Shown here piece after piece: positions 50,749-59,264 of a stretch of 64,000 nt of DNA; position 1 is the first letter of the stretch; the number at the start of each line of letters is the position of its first letter. Below the pieces are notes generated by a model. The model was given only the letters and a program-made list of their open reading frames with translations. It did not search any database and was not told the origin of the DNA. Position numbers and translations under genes: made by a program. Origin of the DNA: DATMER01 sp034667225 (GTDB lineage: Bacteria > Acidobacteriota > Thermoanaerobaculia > Multivoradales > UBA5704); the NCBI GenBank assembly GCA_034667225.1, contig JAXDKG010000063.1, positions 62,001 to 126,000 of the forward strand. Reading direction: 5' to 3'.

Positions 50749-51594
50749 ATGAAAGAGATCCCCGGCCCGGCCGAGGTATTGGCCGAGGCGGAACGCTCCT
50801 TGCATCTTCATAGCCGGGTGGCTCTTTGCCAGATCGTCAGGACGGAAGGCTCCACGCCGGGCAAGGCGGGGTGGAAGCTGCTGGCTCGCCCGGATGGCTC
50901 CGTGTTCGGCAACCTGGGCGGTGGCGCGTTCGAGGCGCTGGTCAAGACCGATGCGCTGGCCCGGTTGTCCAATGGCCGTCACGGCAAGGCGTCCGAGATC
51001 AAGCGGTACTACTTCACCGAGGACTCGGTGAAGGGGGAGCCTACGGGCATGGTCTGCGGCGGACTGGCCGAGGTCTTCCTGGAAGTGATCGAGGCGCCTC
51101 CGGTTCTGGTGGTCTGTGGCGGTGGTCCGGTGGGACAGGCGCTGGCCCAGGCCGGCGCGCTCGCCGGGTTCGAGTGCCTGGTTGCGGAGGACCGGCCGGA
51201 GTTTCGCCAGCCGGGCCTCTTCCCCGAAGGGGCGAGCGTGACCGAGGTGGGGCGGGACTACGAGGAGCCGTTCCTCGACGCGGTGCGCAGCCGCGATCTC
51301 TACGTGGCCGTGGTCACCCGGTGTTGGGAGACCGATACGGCCGCTCTCGCCGGGGTTCTGCGGCAGGACCCGCCCCGGCTGCGCTACCTGGGACTCATGG
51401 GGAGCCGGCGCAAGGTGGCGCGGGTGCGCGAGGAGGTGGAGGCGCTCGGCTTTCCCCTGAACGACCGGGGGCTGCGCGCGCCCATAGGGCTCAATATTGG
51501 CGGCGATACGCCGGGTGAGATCGCGATCTCGATCCTGGCCGAAGTGATCCGGACCCGCTATGGCCGGTCCGAAGAGAAAGATGGAGATGACTAG
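50749..51594 (+). CDS. XdhC-family protein (molybdenum hydroxylase maturation)
   Basis: 281 aa. XdhC proteins bind Mo cofactor and deliver or sulphurate it for xanthine dehydrogenase-type enzymes. Landmarks: LCQIVRTEGSTPGKAGWKLLARPDGSVFGNLGGG (about 27-60, by its GSTPGKAGWK core), MVCGGLAEVFLEVIE with the conserved Cys, a Rossmann loop VVCGGGPVGQALAQAG, VAVVTRCWETDTAAL, YLGLMGSRRKVARV and APIGLNIGGDTPGEIAISILAE. No hydroxylase subunits are in the window. TATCCT ends seven bases before the ATG and no ribosome site is present, suggesting a leaderless mRNA. Confidence 0.88.
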   Translation: MKEIPGPAEVLAEAERSLHLHSRVALCQIVRTEGSTPGKAGWKLLARPDGSVFGNLGGGAFEALVKTDALARLSNGRHGKASEIKRYYFTEDSVKGEPTGMVCGGLAEVFLEVIEAPPVLVVCGGGPVGQALAQAGALAGFECLVAEDRPEFRQPGLFPEGASVTEVGRDYEEPFLDAVRSRDLYVAVVTRCWETDTAALAGVLRQDPPRLRYLGLMGSRRKVARVREEVEALGFPLNDRGLRAPIGLNIGGDTPGEIAISILAEVIRTRYGRSEEKDGDD

Positions 51595-53458
51595 GAAAGC
51601 TTTCCCAATTTTATTCGCGGCCCTGTTCCTGGCGGCCGGAATATCCGCGTCCGGCGGCGCGTCCAGCTGGCGCTCCCTTCCCCTCTGGGGCGGCGACGTG
51701 CGCAGCCTCGCAATCCACCCCGACGACCCCGACATGGTCTTCGCAGGCACCTCGGCCGGCCAGCTCTACCTGTCCCGCGATGCGGGCCGGAGCTGGGTCG
51801 ACGCCGGATCGCACCTGCCTTTCCCGGGCTGGGTCGTGAACACTCTGCGCTTCGATCCCAACAAGCCCGACCGGCTCTGGGCCGGCCTCTGGGGCGTCTG
51901 GGGCGGCGGCCACGTGGCCTTCTCCGACGACATGGGCAAGACCTGGGTCTCGCGCGCAGCAGGCCTGCCGGAGGAGCCGGTCTATACGATGGCGCTGGTG
52001 CCGGGCCGCGAAGGCCGGATCTACGTGGGAACGCTCTCGGGCGTCTGGACCACCGAGGACAGCGGCGAGAGCTGGCGGCGGCTCACCTCCGACCTCCCCG
52101 AGGTCCAGAAGGTCACCAGCCTGCTCGTCAACGCGGAACGGCCCGACACGATCATCGCCGGCACCTGGCGCCAGGCCTACCGCACCGAGGACGGCGGACG
52201 CACCTGGGCCGGCATCTTCGAGGGCATGGTCCTCGACTCCGAGGTCTTCAGCCTCACCCCGGTCCCGGAGCGCCCCGGCGAGATCTGGGCCACCACGTGC
52301 GGCTGGGTCTACCGGTCGCTCGACGGCGGCAACAAGTGGGAGCGCTTCAAGGAGGGATTCGAGGAGCGGCGCACGCCGAGCTTCTCGGCCCTGCCCGACG
52401 GCAGGCTCCTGGCCGGGACCGTGGCCGGGCTCCACGTCTCCTCCGACGGCGGCAAGACCTGGAAGCGGACCGGCGATCCGGCCCTGGCCATCCATGGGAT
52501 CTACTGGCACCCGAAGCGGCCGGATCGGGTCTTCCTGGCGACCGAGGGCTCGGGCGTCTGGCTTTCCACTGACTCGGCCGCCAACTTCCGGCCGTCCAGC
52601 GAGGGGATGACGAACACCCGCGTCTCCGCCCTGGCCAGCTTCGGCGAGGAGCTGCTCATCGCCTTGAGCCACGCCGGGCCGATCTCGGGCATCCACCTGT
52701 CGCGCGACCGCGGCAAGACCTTCGAGGCCGACGGCTTCACGCCGCTGCCGACCGTGCTCGACCTGACCTGGCACGAGGGGAGGATCTATGCCGCCACCGA
52801 GCGCGGGCTTTACGAGCGCCGCGGCGCCTCCTGGTTCCGTCTCAAGGAGCTGGGGGAGACCCGGGTGGAGCAGGTGCTCAGCGATGGGCCGCAGCTCGTG
52901 GCCCGCACTGCCACCGGCCTCTGGGAGCTCAAGGGCCTGAAGTTCGTCCAGCGCCCGTTCGCGCACGGCATGCCGCGTTCCGCGGCCTTCTTCGGCGGCG
53001 CCCTCTGGGTCACGGACGGCAGCGGCCTCTACCGCCTCACGGCGACCTCGAACGACACGGTCGCGACCCCCTTCGCCGGCGGGCGGCTGCACCGTTTGCA
53101 GGACCAGCTCCTGCTCTGGGGGCCGGGCGGCGCCTGGACCCGTCCTGCCCTGACCCCGCTCGATACTGAATGGGTGGAGCTGACCGAGAAGGCGTCGCGC
53201 CTGCTCTCCACGGGCCACGAGCGGTGGTCCGCCCTGATGGTGAGCGGCGACACCGTGCGGCTCTACGACCGCGACGTGCGCAAGTTCCGCATCGTCGAGG
53301 TGCCCGTGCCCGCCCGCGATATTTCTTCCGCCCTGGTCCTGGGGGGCAAGCTGATGCTGGGGACCTCCGGCCATGGAGTGCTGGTGCGGGAGATGGGGGA
53401 GGACCTGTTCCCTGCCCCCGCGGCGCCAGCCCCGGTGGCTGCCGGGACGGGCAGCTAG
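51581..53458 (+). CDS. Secreted BNR/sialidase-like beta-propeller protein
   Basis: About 625 aa; start at ATG 51581 or 51587, inside the last codons of xdhC. Signal peptide: AFPILFAALFLAAGISASGG. Eight Asp-box type motifs recur every 40-50 residues: SRDAGRSW, SDDMGKTW, TEDSGESW, TEDGGRTW, SLDGGNKW, SSDGGKTW, STDSAANF and SRDRGKTF, which build a propeller like those of sortilin/Ycf48/sialidase proteins. No catalytic Asp/Tyr/Arg triad of sialidases is evident, so binding is more likely than hydrolysis. It shares its last CTAG with pilR-like gene. Confidence 0.82.
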   Translation: MEMTRKAFPILFAALFLAAGISASGGASSWRSLPLWGGDVRSLAIHPDDPDMVFAGTSAGQLYLSRDAGRSWVDAGSHLPFPGWVVNTLRFDPNKPDRLWAGLWGVWGGGHVAFSDDMGKTWVSRAAGLPEEPVYTMALVPGREGRIYVGTLSGVWTTEDSGESWRRLTSDLPEVQKVTSLLVNAERPDTIIAGTWRQAYRTEDGGRTWAGIFEGMVLDSEVFSLTPVPERPGEIWATTCGWVYRSLDGGNKWERFKEGFEERRTPSFSALPDGRLLAGTVAGLHVSSDGGKTWKRTGDPALAIHGIYWHPKRPDRVFLATEGSGVWLSTDSAANFRPSSEGMTNTRVSALASFGEELLIALSHAGPISGIHLSRDRGKTFEADGFTPLPTVLDLTWHEGRIYAATERGLYERRGASWFRLKELGETRVEQVLSDGPQLVARTATGLWELKGLKFVQRPFAHGMPRSAAFFGGALWVTDGSGLYRLTATSNDTVATPFAGGRLHRLQDQLLLWGPGGAWTRPALTPLDTEWVELTEKASRLLSTGHERWSALMVSGDTVRLYDRDVRKFRIVEVPVPARDISSALVLGGKLMLGTSGHGVLVREMGEDLFPAPAAPAPVAAGTGS

Positions 53459-54840
53459 TCCCCGCCCTTGAGCCCTGCCTTCTTCGCGTAATACCGGAAG
53501 CTGCGGAAGCTCATGCCCAGCAGCTCGGCGGCCTGGGTCTGGACGCCGCTGGTGCGCTCCAGGGCCTGCTGCATGAGCTGGGCGCGGATGTCTTCGAGGT
53601 AGGCCTCCAGGTCGAGCCCCTCTTCGGGGAGATGGATCAGGTCCGAGTTCGCCCGGCGCTGGGTGAGCAGGTGGACCGGCAGGTCCCGCGTGGTGATGAT
53701 CTCCGCGTGCGAGAGGGCAAGGATGCGCTCGATCAGGTTCTCCAGCTCCCGCACGTTCCCCGGCCAGTCGTAACTCTCGAGCACGTGCATGGCCTCGACC
53801 GAGATCTGCCGCGGCGGCAGCTCCATCTGCCGGCAGTACTTCTGGAGGAAGAAGTCCACCAGCAGCGGGACGTCCTCCCGGCGCTGGCGCAGCGGCGGCA
53901 GGTGGATCGGCAGCACGTTGATCCGGTAATAGAGATCCTCGCGGAACTCGCCCGTGGTGAGGCGGGTCTCCAGGTCCTGGTTGGTCGCCGCGATGATGCG
54001 GACGTCGACCGTCTCCTCCTCGGTGCCCCCCACCTTGCGCACCACCCGCTCCTGGATGGCGCGCAGCAGCTTCACCTGCATGGTCGGCGTCATCTCGCCG
54101 ATCTCGTCCAGGAACAGCGTGCCGCGGTCAGCCTCCTGGAAGAGGCCCTTCTTCTCCCGCACCGCGCCGGTGAAAGCGCCGCGCTCGTGGCCGAAGAGCT
54201 CGCTCTCGAGGAGGTTCTCGGGCATCGCGCCGCAGTTGAGCGACAGGAACCGCCGGTTTGTCCGCGGGCTCGCGAAGTGGATGGCCCGCGCGATCAGCTC
54301 CTTGCCCGTGCCGCTCTCGCCGTGGATCAGGACCGTCGAGCTCGTGCGGGCGATCCGCTCGACGAGCGAGAAGATCGCCTGCATGCGCGGGCTCTTGCCA
54401 ATGATGTTGTTGAACGTGTACTTCTGCTCCAGCTCGCGGCGCAGATAGATGTTCTCTTCCGCGAGCTGCTCGCGCTCCAGCGCCTTCAGGACGACGATCT
54501 TCAGCTCCTCGACGTCGAACGGCTTCGAGATGTAGTCGGCGGCGCCGGACTTCATGGCCTCGATGGCGGTCTTCGTCGAGGTGTAGGCCGTCATCATGAC
54601 GACGGCCGGGCCGTTGTTTTCTCCGGACTTGGCCTCTTTGAGAATGTCGAGCCCGCTGCCGTCCGGCATCATCACGTCGCAGAGGATCAGGTCGAAGCTC
54701 CGGCCCGTCAGGGCTTTGCGTGCCTCGGTTACGGAGCTCGCCGTCTCGACCGCGTAGCCCTCCTCCTCGAAGAGCAGCGACAGGAAGTCGACGATGCTCG
54801 ATTCGTCGTCCACCACCAGCAGCCGGGCGCGTTCGCTCAT
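53455..54840 (-). CDS. pilR: Sigma-54 response regulator, PilR-like
   Basis: 461 aa, NtrC type. Receiver: phosphoacceptor Asp55 (LILCDVMMPDGSG), Lys near 106 (ISKPFD). AAA+ domain: Walker A GESGTGKE at 174-181, the sigma-54 contact loop GAFTGA at 221-226, LFLDEIGEM, and the Arg finger region FREDLYYRINVLPIHLP. A Fis-type HTH closes the protein (QTQAAELLGMSFRSFRYYAKKAG). The gene order pilT-pilC-pilS-pilR names it PilR, activator of pilin transcription; no pilin gene is in the window. It overlaps pilS by ATGA. Confidence 0.9.
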   Translation of the reverse strand: MSERARLLVVDDESSIVDFLSLLFEEEGYAVETASSVTEARKALTGRSFDLILCDVMMPDGSGLDILKEAKSGENNGPAVVMMTAYTSTKTAIEAMKSGAADYISKPFDVEELKIVVLKALEREQLAEENIYLRRELEQKYTFNNIIGKSPRMQAIFSLVERIARTSSTVLIHGESGTGKELIARAIHFASPRTNRRFLSLNCGAMPENLLESELFGHERGAFTGAVREKKGLFQEADRGTLFLDEIGEMTPTMQVKLLRAIQERVVRKVGGTEEETVDVRIIAATNQDLETRLTTGEFREDLYYRINVLPIHLPPLRQRREDVPLLVDFFLQKYCRQMELPPRQISVEAMHVLESYDWPGNVRELENLIERILALSHAEIITTRDLPVHLLTQRRANSDLIHLPEEGLDLEAYLEDIRAQLMQQALERTSGVQTQAAELLGMSFRSFRYYAKKAGLKGGD

Positions 54841-56654
54841 GGCGCCTCCACTCCGGCCGCGGCAGCCTGGACGGCTGGCATGCCCGATACCCCGGCGGAC
54901 ATCGCCGGCAGCTCCACCGTGATCGTCGTGCCTCCTCCCGGCCGGGAGTCCACGTCCAGCCTCCCGCCGTGCTCCTGGACGATCCGGTAGACGATGGCCA
55001 TGCCGATGCCCGTGCCGCCGTCGAAGAACGACTGGAAGGGATGGAACAGGTTCGCCCGTTGCTCCTCGGTCATGCCGCGCCCCGTGTCGATGACCTGCAT
55101 TCGGTAGTGCTCGTCCGTCAGCTTGCCCACGATCGTGAGCGTACCGCCGCCGGGCATGGCGCGCAGAGAGTTGCGCGCCAGGTTCCAGAAGATCTGGCTC
55201 ACCTGGTCGGGATCCGCGATCACCGAGGCCGAGGGTGGATCGAGCTTCACTGCGATCCGGTGGAGCTCGGAGACCTCGGCACTGTTGCGGAGCAGCTCGC
55301 AGTTCTCGGCCAGCAGGCGCGCGATGTCGAAGGGCTGAAGGGAGCCTTCCCGCGGCCGTGCGAAGCGCAGGAAGCCCTTAATGGTGCGGTCCAGGCGCTG
55401 GCTCTCCTTGAGCAGGATCTCGATCAGCTTGCGCTGCGACGGGGTGGCGTTCGGCGCGCTCGACAGCATCTGCACCGAGCCCGAGATGGCGGCGAGCGGG
55501 TTGCCGATCTCGTGCGCCAGGCCGGCCGCGAGCTCGCCCACGGCGGCCATGCGGTCCTTGATCCGCAGCTCGCCCTCGAGCTTCCGCCAGCGGCTGAAGT
55601 CCTGGAAGATGACGATGAAGCCGCGGTGGCGGCCGTCGGCGTCGTTGAGCTGCGAGATCGAGAAGCCGATGTTTCGAGTATCGCGAGTGTCATGGGTATC
55701 GCCGCCGCGCTCCATCTCGGTCTCGGCGCGCAGCGTGCGCTTGCTCTCGCTGGCCGCGGTCAGCTCGCTCCAGCGCTCGGGAGAGAACAGGCCCGACTCG
55801 CGGATCGGCCGCCCCACCAGCTCCTCCAGGGGCCGCTCCAGGATGCTCAGCCCGGCCTGGTTGATGCTGGTGATCACCCCCTCCAGATCGGTGGTGATCA
55901 GGCCGCTGCTGATCGACTCGATGACGTCGCGGTGGACGACCTCGAGGTCGGCGAGGTGCTCCCTTTTCTCCTCCAACTCGCGCTCCGCCCGGGCGACGTT
56001 GTGCGCCAGGTAGGAGGTGAGCAGCGCCACGCCGTAAAAGCCGAAACAGTGCACCGCCAGGCCGTAGGCGAGCCGGAACACCGGCACCGTCTCGGGCGCG
56101 CCCGGAGGCAGCGGGATCCGGTGGAAGTAGAGGCTGAGCACCAGCCCGGCGTAGAGGACGTTGGCCGCCGAGGCCACCGTGATGCCGGCGCGGCGGCGCA
56201 GCAGCGTCGAGGCCACGGCGATGACGATCAGGTAGAGCATCGAGAACGGGCTCTCGATGCCGCCCAGGTAGTAGACCAGGGCCGTGATGAGCAGCAGGTC
56301 GCCGAAGAACTGGATGTAGGCCTGGATCGTCGGCCGGCGGCGGAGGATGCGCAGCAGGGCGATGTAGACCAGGGTGGCGGCGAAGGTCAGGCCGCCGAGG
56401 CGGAAGACCACCTTCGGCCGCAGCATCTCAGGCTCCGGGGGCGGCGCGGGCGGACCCATTTGAATCGGCGGTATCGGCGATGCTTGCGGCGCGGGAGCGG
56501 TGATCGCCGGGGGCGCCGGCGGGATACTCCCCTCGATCTCGGCCGGTGCCGACGTGGGGCCGATCTGCAGCAAAGCATAGGGGATCAGCACGCTGCCGAT
56601 CGCCACGACCCGGACGGCGATGTACCACCGGAGCTGGTTGGTGAGGTTTGACAT
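54837..56654 (-). CDS. pilS: Membrane sensor histidine kinase, PilS-like
   Basis: 605 aa. About six membrane helices (up to about 215), a PAS domain (about 245-345: VIESISSGLITTDLEGVITSIN), HisKA with the phosphorylated His in AAGLAHEIGNPLAAISGS, and an ATPase domain with FWNLARNSLRAMPGGG (N box), IDTGRGM (G1) and GGTGIGMAIVYRIV (G2). Oddities: a Pro-rich insert of about 45 residues in the first external loop (PPAPPAITAPAPQASPIPP), and a GDTHDTRDTRNI stretch in the PAS region that looks like a small DNA duplication. It partners with the overlapping PilR. Confidence 0.88.
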   Translation of the reverse strand: MSNLTNQLRWYIAVRVVAIGSVLIPYALLQIGPTSAPAEIEGSIPPAPPAITAPAPQASPIPPIQMGPPAPPPEPEMLRPKVVFRLGGLTFAATLVYIALLRILRRRPTIQAYIQFFGDLLLITALVYYLGGIESPFSMLYLIVIAVASTLLRRRAGITVASAANVLYAGLVLSLYFHRIPLPPGAPETVPVFRLAYGLAVHCFGFYGVALLTSYLAHNVARAERELEEKREHLADLEVVHRDVIESISSGLITTDLEGVITSINQAGLSILERPLEELVGRPIRESGLFSPERWSELTAASESKRTLRAETEMERGGDTHDTRDTRNIGFSISQLNDADGRHRGFIVIFQDFSRWRKLEGELRIKDRMAAVGELAAGLAHEIGNPLAAISGSVQMLSSAPNATPSQRKLIEILLKESQRLDRTIKGFLRFARPREGSLQPFDIARLLAENCELLRNSAEVSELHRIAVKLDPPSASVIADPDQVSQIFWNLARNSLRAMPGGGTLTIVGKLTDEHYRMQVIDTGRGMTEEQRANLFHPFQSFFDGGTGIGMAIVYRIVQEHGGRLDVDSRPGGGTTITVELPAMSAGVSGMPAVQAAAAGVEAP

Positions 56655-56707
56655 GAGACGCCGCGGATCCGAGAGGCGGCGGGAAGAGCCCGCCGCCTCC
56701 CTCTAAA

Positions 56708-57913
56708 CTACCCGATCTGGCTGAGGATCGAGTAGAGCGGCAGGTACATGGCGGCCACGATCGTGCCGATGACCGCGCCCAGGACCGTGATCATGATCGG
56801 CTCGATCAGCTTCATCAGGCCCCCCACGGCCGTGTCGACCTCGTCCTCGTAGAAATCCGCGATCTTGGAGAGCATCTGGTCGAGAGCGCCGGTCTGCTCG
56901 CCGACGTTGATCATCTGCACCACCATCGCCGGGAACACCTTGGTATCCGCCAGCGGCTCGCTGATCGTCTTGCCCTCCTCGACGCTCTTGCGCACCGCCA
57001 TGACCGCGTCCTCGATGATCGCGTTGCCCGCCGTCTTGGCCGTGATCTCCAGGCCGTCGAGGATGGGCACGCCCGAGGAGGTCAGGGTCGCCAGGGTGCG
57101 GCAGAAGCGGGCCACCGCGATCTTGCGCAGCAGCATGCCGATGATCGGGACCTTCAGCAGCAGGCCGTCGATGACGCGCCGCCCTCGATACGTCTTGTGG
57201 TAACGCTGAAGAGCAATAAAGCCGGCGAACCCCACCGCGAAGATGAAGATGAAGTAGCGGCCGATGAAGTTGCTGGCCGCGATCACGATGCGCGTCAGGA
57301 GGGGCATCTCGCTGCCCAGGCCCGAGAAGAGCTGGGCGAACACCGGGATGACCTTCCACAGGATGATGAACACCACGCCGGCGGCGATGACGATGACCGC
57401 CACCGGGTAGATCAGGGCCGCCTGCACCTGGCTGTTCAGCTTCACTGCCTTCTCGATATAGGTCGAGAGGCGCTGGAGGATGACGTCGAGGATACCGCCC
57501 GCCTCGCCGGCCGCCACCATGTTGACGAACAGGTTGTCGAACGCCTTGGGATGCTTGCGCATGGCGTCGGCGATGGAGGAACCGGACTCCACGTCGCTGC
57601 GCACCTCGTTGATGATCGCGGCGAAGGTGCGGTTCTCCTCCTGGCCGCCCAGGATCTCCAGGCACTGCACGAGGGGGAGACCGGCGTCGAGCATCACCGA
57701 GAACTGGCGGGTGAAGATGGAGATGCGCTTGCGGCTGACCTTGGTGGGCATGCGCGGGAGCAGCTTGAACTCCCGGCCCCGCTCGCGCAGGTTGATCACC
57801 TGGATGCGCTGCCGCCGCAGTACGGCGGCGGCGGCGTCGCGGGAGTCGGCCAGCAGGACTCCCTCCTGCGTCTGGCCGCCTGAGTTGCGGCCTTTCCATT
57901 CGAAGCTGGGCAT
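56708..57913 (-). CDS. pilC: Type IV pilus inner-membrane platform protein PilC
   Basis: 401 aa, full length. Two T2SSF domains: LPRMPTKVSRKRISIFTRQFSVMLDAGLPLVQCLEIL (starts near 55, LDAGLPLVQ core) and VARFCRTLATLTSSGVPILDGLEI (near 265). Membrane helices lie near 165-190, 215-235 and at the C-terminus (MITVLGAVIGTIVAAMYLPLYSILSQIG). PilC couples the PilB/PilT motors to the pilus base. It starts three bases after pilT and is 53 bases before pilS. Confidence 0.94.
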   Translation of the reverse strand: MPSFEWKGRNSGGQTQEGVLLADSRDAAAAVLRRQRIQVINLRERGREFKLLPRMPTKVSRKRISIFTRQFSVMLDAGLPLVQCLEILGGQEENRTFAAIINEVRSDVESGSSIADAMRKHPKAFDNLFVNMVAAGEAGGILDVILQRLSTYIEKAVKLNSQVQAALIYPVAVIVIAAGVVFIILWKVIPVFAQLFSGLGSEMPLLTRIVIAASNFIGRYFIFIFAVGFAGFIALQRYHKTYRGRRVIDGLLLKVPIIGMLLRKIAVARFCRTLATLTSSGVPILDGLEITAKTAGNAIIEDAVMAVRKSVEEGKTISEPLADTKVFPAMVVQMINVGEQTGALDQMLSKIADFYEDEVDTAVGGLMKLIEPIMITVLGAVIGTIVAAMYLPLYSILSQIG

Positions 57914-57916
57914 CGC

Positions 57917-59035
57917 TTAGCTCCTTGCCGCCGCGCCTTCGTTCCCGATGTTGGGGTTCAGCGAAGCGGGACCGCGCGCGATGATCTCCTGCAGCTCGTC
58001 GGGCAGCGATGACCGCGACAGAGCCGTCTCCAGGGTGATCATGCGCTTGAAGTAGAGAGAGGCCAGGGACTGGTTGAACGTCTGCATCCCGTACTTCGAC
58101 TGGCCAGTCTGCATCATGCCGTAGATCTGGTGCACCTTGTCCTCGCGGATCAGGTTGCGGATGGCCGAGCTGGGGATGAGGATCTCCATGGCCATCACGC
58201 GGCCCTTGCCGCCCGCCCGCGGGAGGAGGGTCTGGCAGAGGATCCCCTCCAGCACGAGCGAGAGCTGGGCCCGGATCTGACCCTGTTGGTGGGCCGGGAA
58301 CACGTCGATGATGCGGTTGATCGACTGCGCGGCCGAGTTCGTGTGCAGGGTGGCGAAGGTGAGGTGGCCGGTCTCGGCGATGCGTAGGGCGGACTCGATG
58401 GTCTCCAGGTCGCGCATCTCGCCGATGAGGACCACGTCGGGGTCCTGCCGCAGGGCCGAGCGCAGCGCGGCGGCGAAGCCGTGGGTGTCGGCGTGCACCT
58501 CGCGCTGGTTGACCAGGCACTTCTTGTGCGAGTGCAGGAACTCGACCGGGTCCTCGATGGTGATCATGTGCTCGGCGCGCTCGCGGTTGACCTTGTCGAG
58601 CATGGCGGCGAGGGTGGTGGACTTGCCCGAGCCGGTGGGGCCCGTGACCAGGATGAGGCCACGCGGCTTGTCGCACAGCTTCTCGATGATGGTCGGCAGG
58701 CCCAGCTCCTTGAATCCCTTGATCTCGAAGGGGATCTGCCGGAACACGGCGGCGATGGCGCCGCGCTGGTGGAAGATGTTCGCCCGGAACCGCGCCAGCC
58801 CCTTGATGCCGAAGGAGAGGTCGATCTCCAGATCCTCCTCCAGGCGGTGCTTCTGGTTGTCCGTCAGGATGGAGTAGGCCAGTTGCTTGGTCTCCGACGG
58901 CGTCATCGACGGGTAATTGAGCGCCCGCAGGCCGCCATCCACGCGGATCTGCGGCGCGGAGTTCGTGGTGATGTGGAGGTCGGACCCCCCTTGGCCCACC
59001 ATCTCCTTGAGAAGCTGGTTCAACGTCGGCGGCAC
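57917..59035 (-). CDS. pilT: Type IV pilus retraction ATPase PilT
   Basis: 372 aa. Walker A GPTGSGKST at 132-140, Asp box ITIEDPVEFLH, Walker B region DPDVVLIGEMRDLET, His box GHLTFATLHTNSAAQSI, and the PilT-specific C-terminal AIRNLIRE, which separates it from PilB and PilU. It starts at GTG 59035 with AGGGGG about ten bases upstream. As first gene of pilT-pilC-pilS-pilR, it drives pilus retraction and twitching. pilB, pilA and the alignment genes are not in the window. Confidence 0.95.
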   Translation of the reverse strand: MPPTLNQLLKEMVGQGGSDLHITTNSAPQIRVDGGLRALNYPSMTPSETKQLAYSILTDNQKHRLEEDLEIDLSFGIKGLARFRANIFHQRGAIAAVFRQIPFEIKGFKELGLPTIIEKLCDKPRGLILVTGPTGSGKSTTLAAMLDKVNRERAEHMITIEDPVEFLHSHKKCLVNQREVHADTHGFAAALRSALRQDPDVVLIGEMRDLETIESALRIAETGHLTFATLHTNSAAQSINRIIDVFPAHQQGQIRAQLSLVLEGILCQTLLPRAGGKGRVMAMEILIPSSAIRNLIREDKVHQIYGMMQTGQSKYGMQTFNQSLASLYFKRMITLETALSRSSLPDELQEIIARGPASLNPNIGNEGAAARS

Positions 59036-59133
59036 GGCAGAACCCCCTGAAAAGCCGAAATCTTGACCTACTCGTTAGAGCTGGGCGGGAGTGTACACCA
59101 GTAAGGGAATAGATGAAAGGGTATGAATGGGCC

Positions 59134-59242
59134 GCCTGGGGTTGAAACCCCAGGCTAGAAAAGTACAGCCTCCTCCGGAGGCTGCCGCCCTCGCCCCCGT
59201 AGGGCGGCGATACCCTTCTAGCCTGGGGTTTCAACCCCAGGC
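59134..59242. repeat. Paired palindromic dispersed element, copy B
   Basis: The palindromes with arms GCCTGGGGTT / AACCCCAGGC occur at 59134-59155 and 59221-59242. Between them lie TAGAAAAGTACAGCC, a CCTCCGGAGG palindrome, and GGGCGGCGATACCCTTCTA. The two inner borders are the complements of the two outer borders of copy A (4859-4962). The element fills most of the 229-base gap between the divergent pilT and ABC exporter genes. Confidence 0.85.
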
Positions 59243-59264
59243 GGTCTGATATCGTTCCCCCTCG

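Noticed and set aside
48016..51750. Long antisense open frame of over 1,200 codons, and similar ones at 3019-4977, 10940-13159 (plus), 16467-19841 (minus) and 56703-61235 (minus)
   Set aside because: They mirror well-identified genes on the other strand, have composition typical of GC-rich shadows, and cross gene borders.
51581..53458. Active sialidase
   Set aside because: Asp boxes are present, but the catalytic Arg triad and Tyr/Glu context were not found, so a binding propeller is safer.
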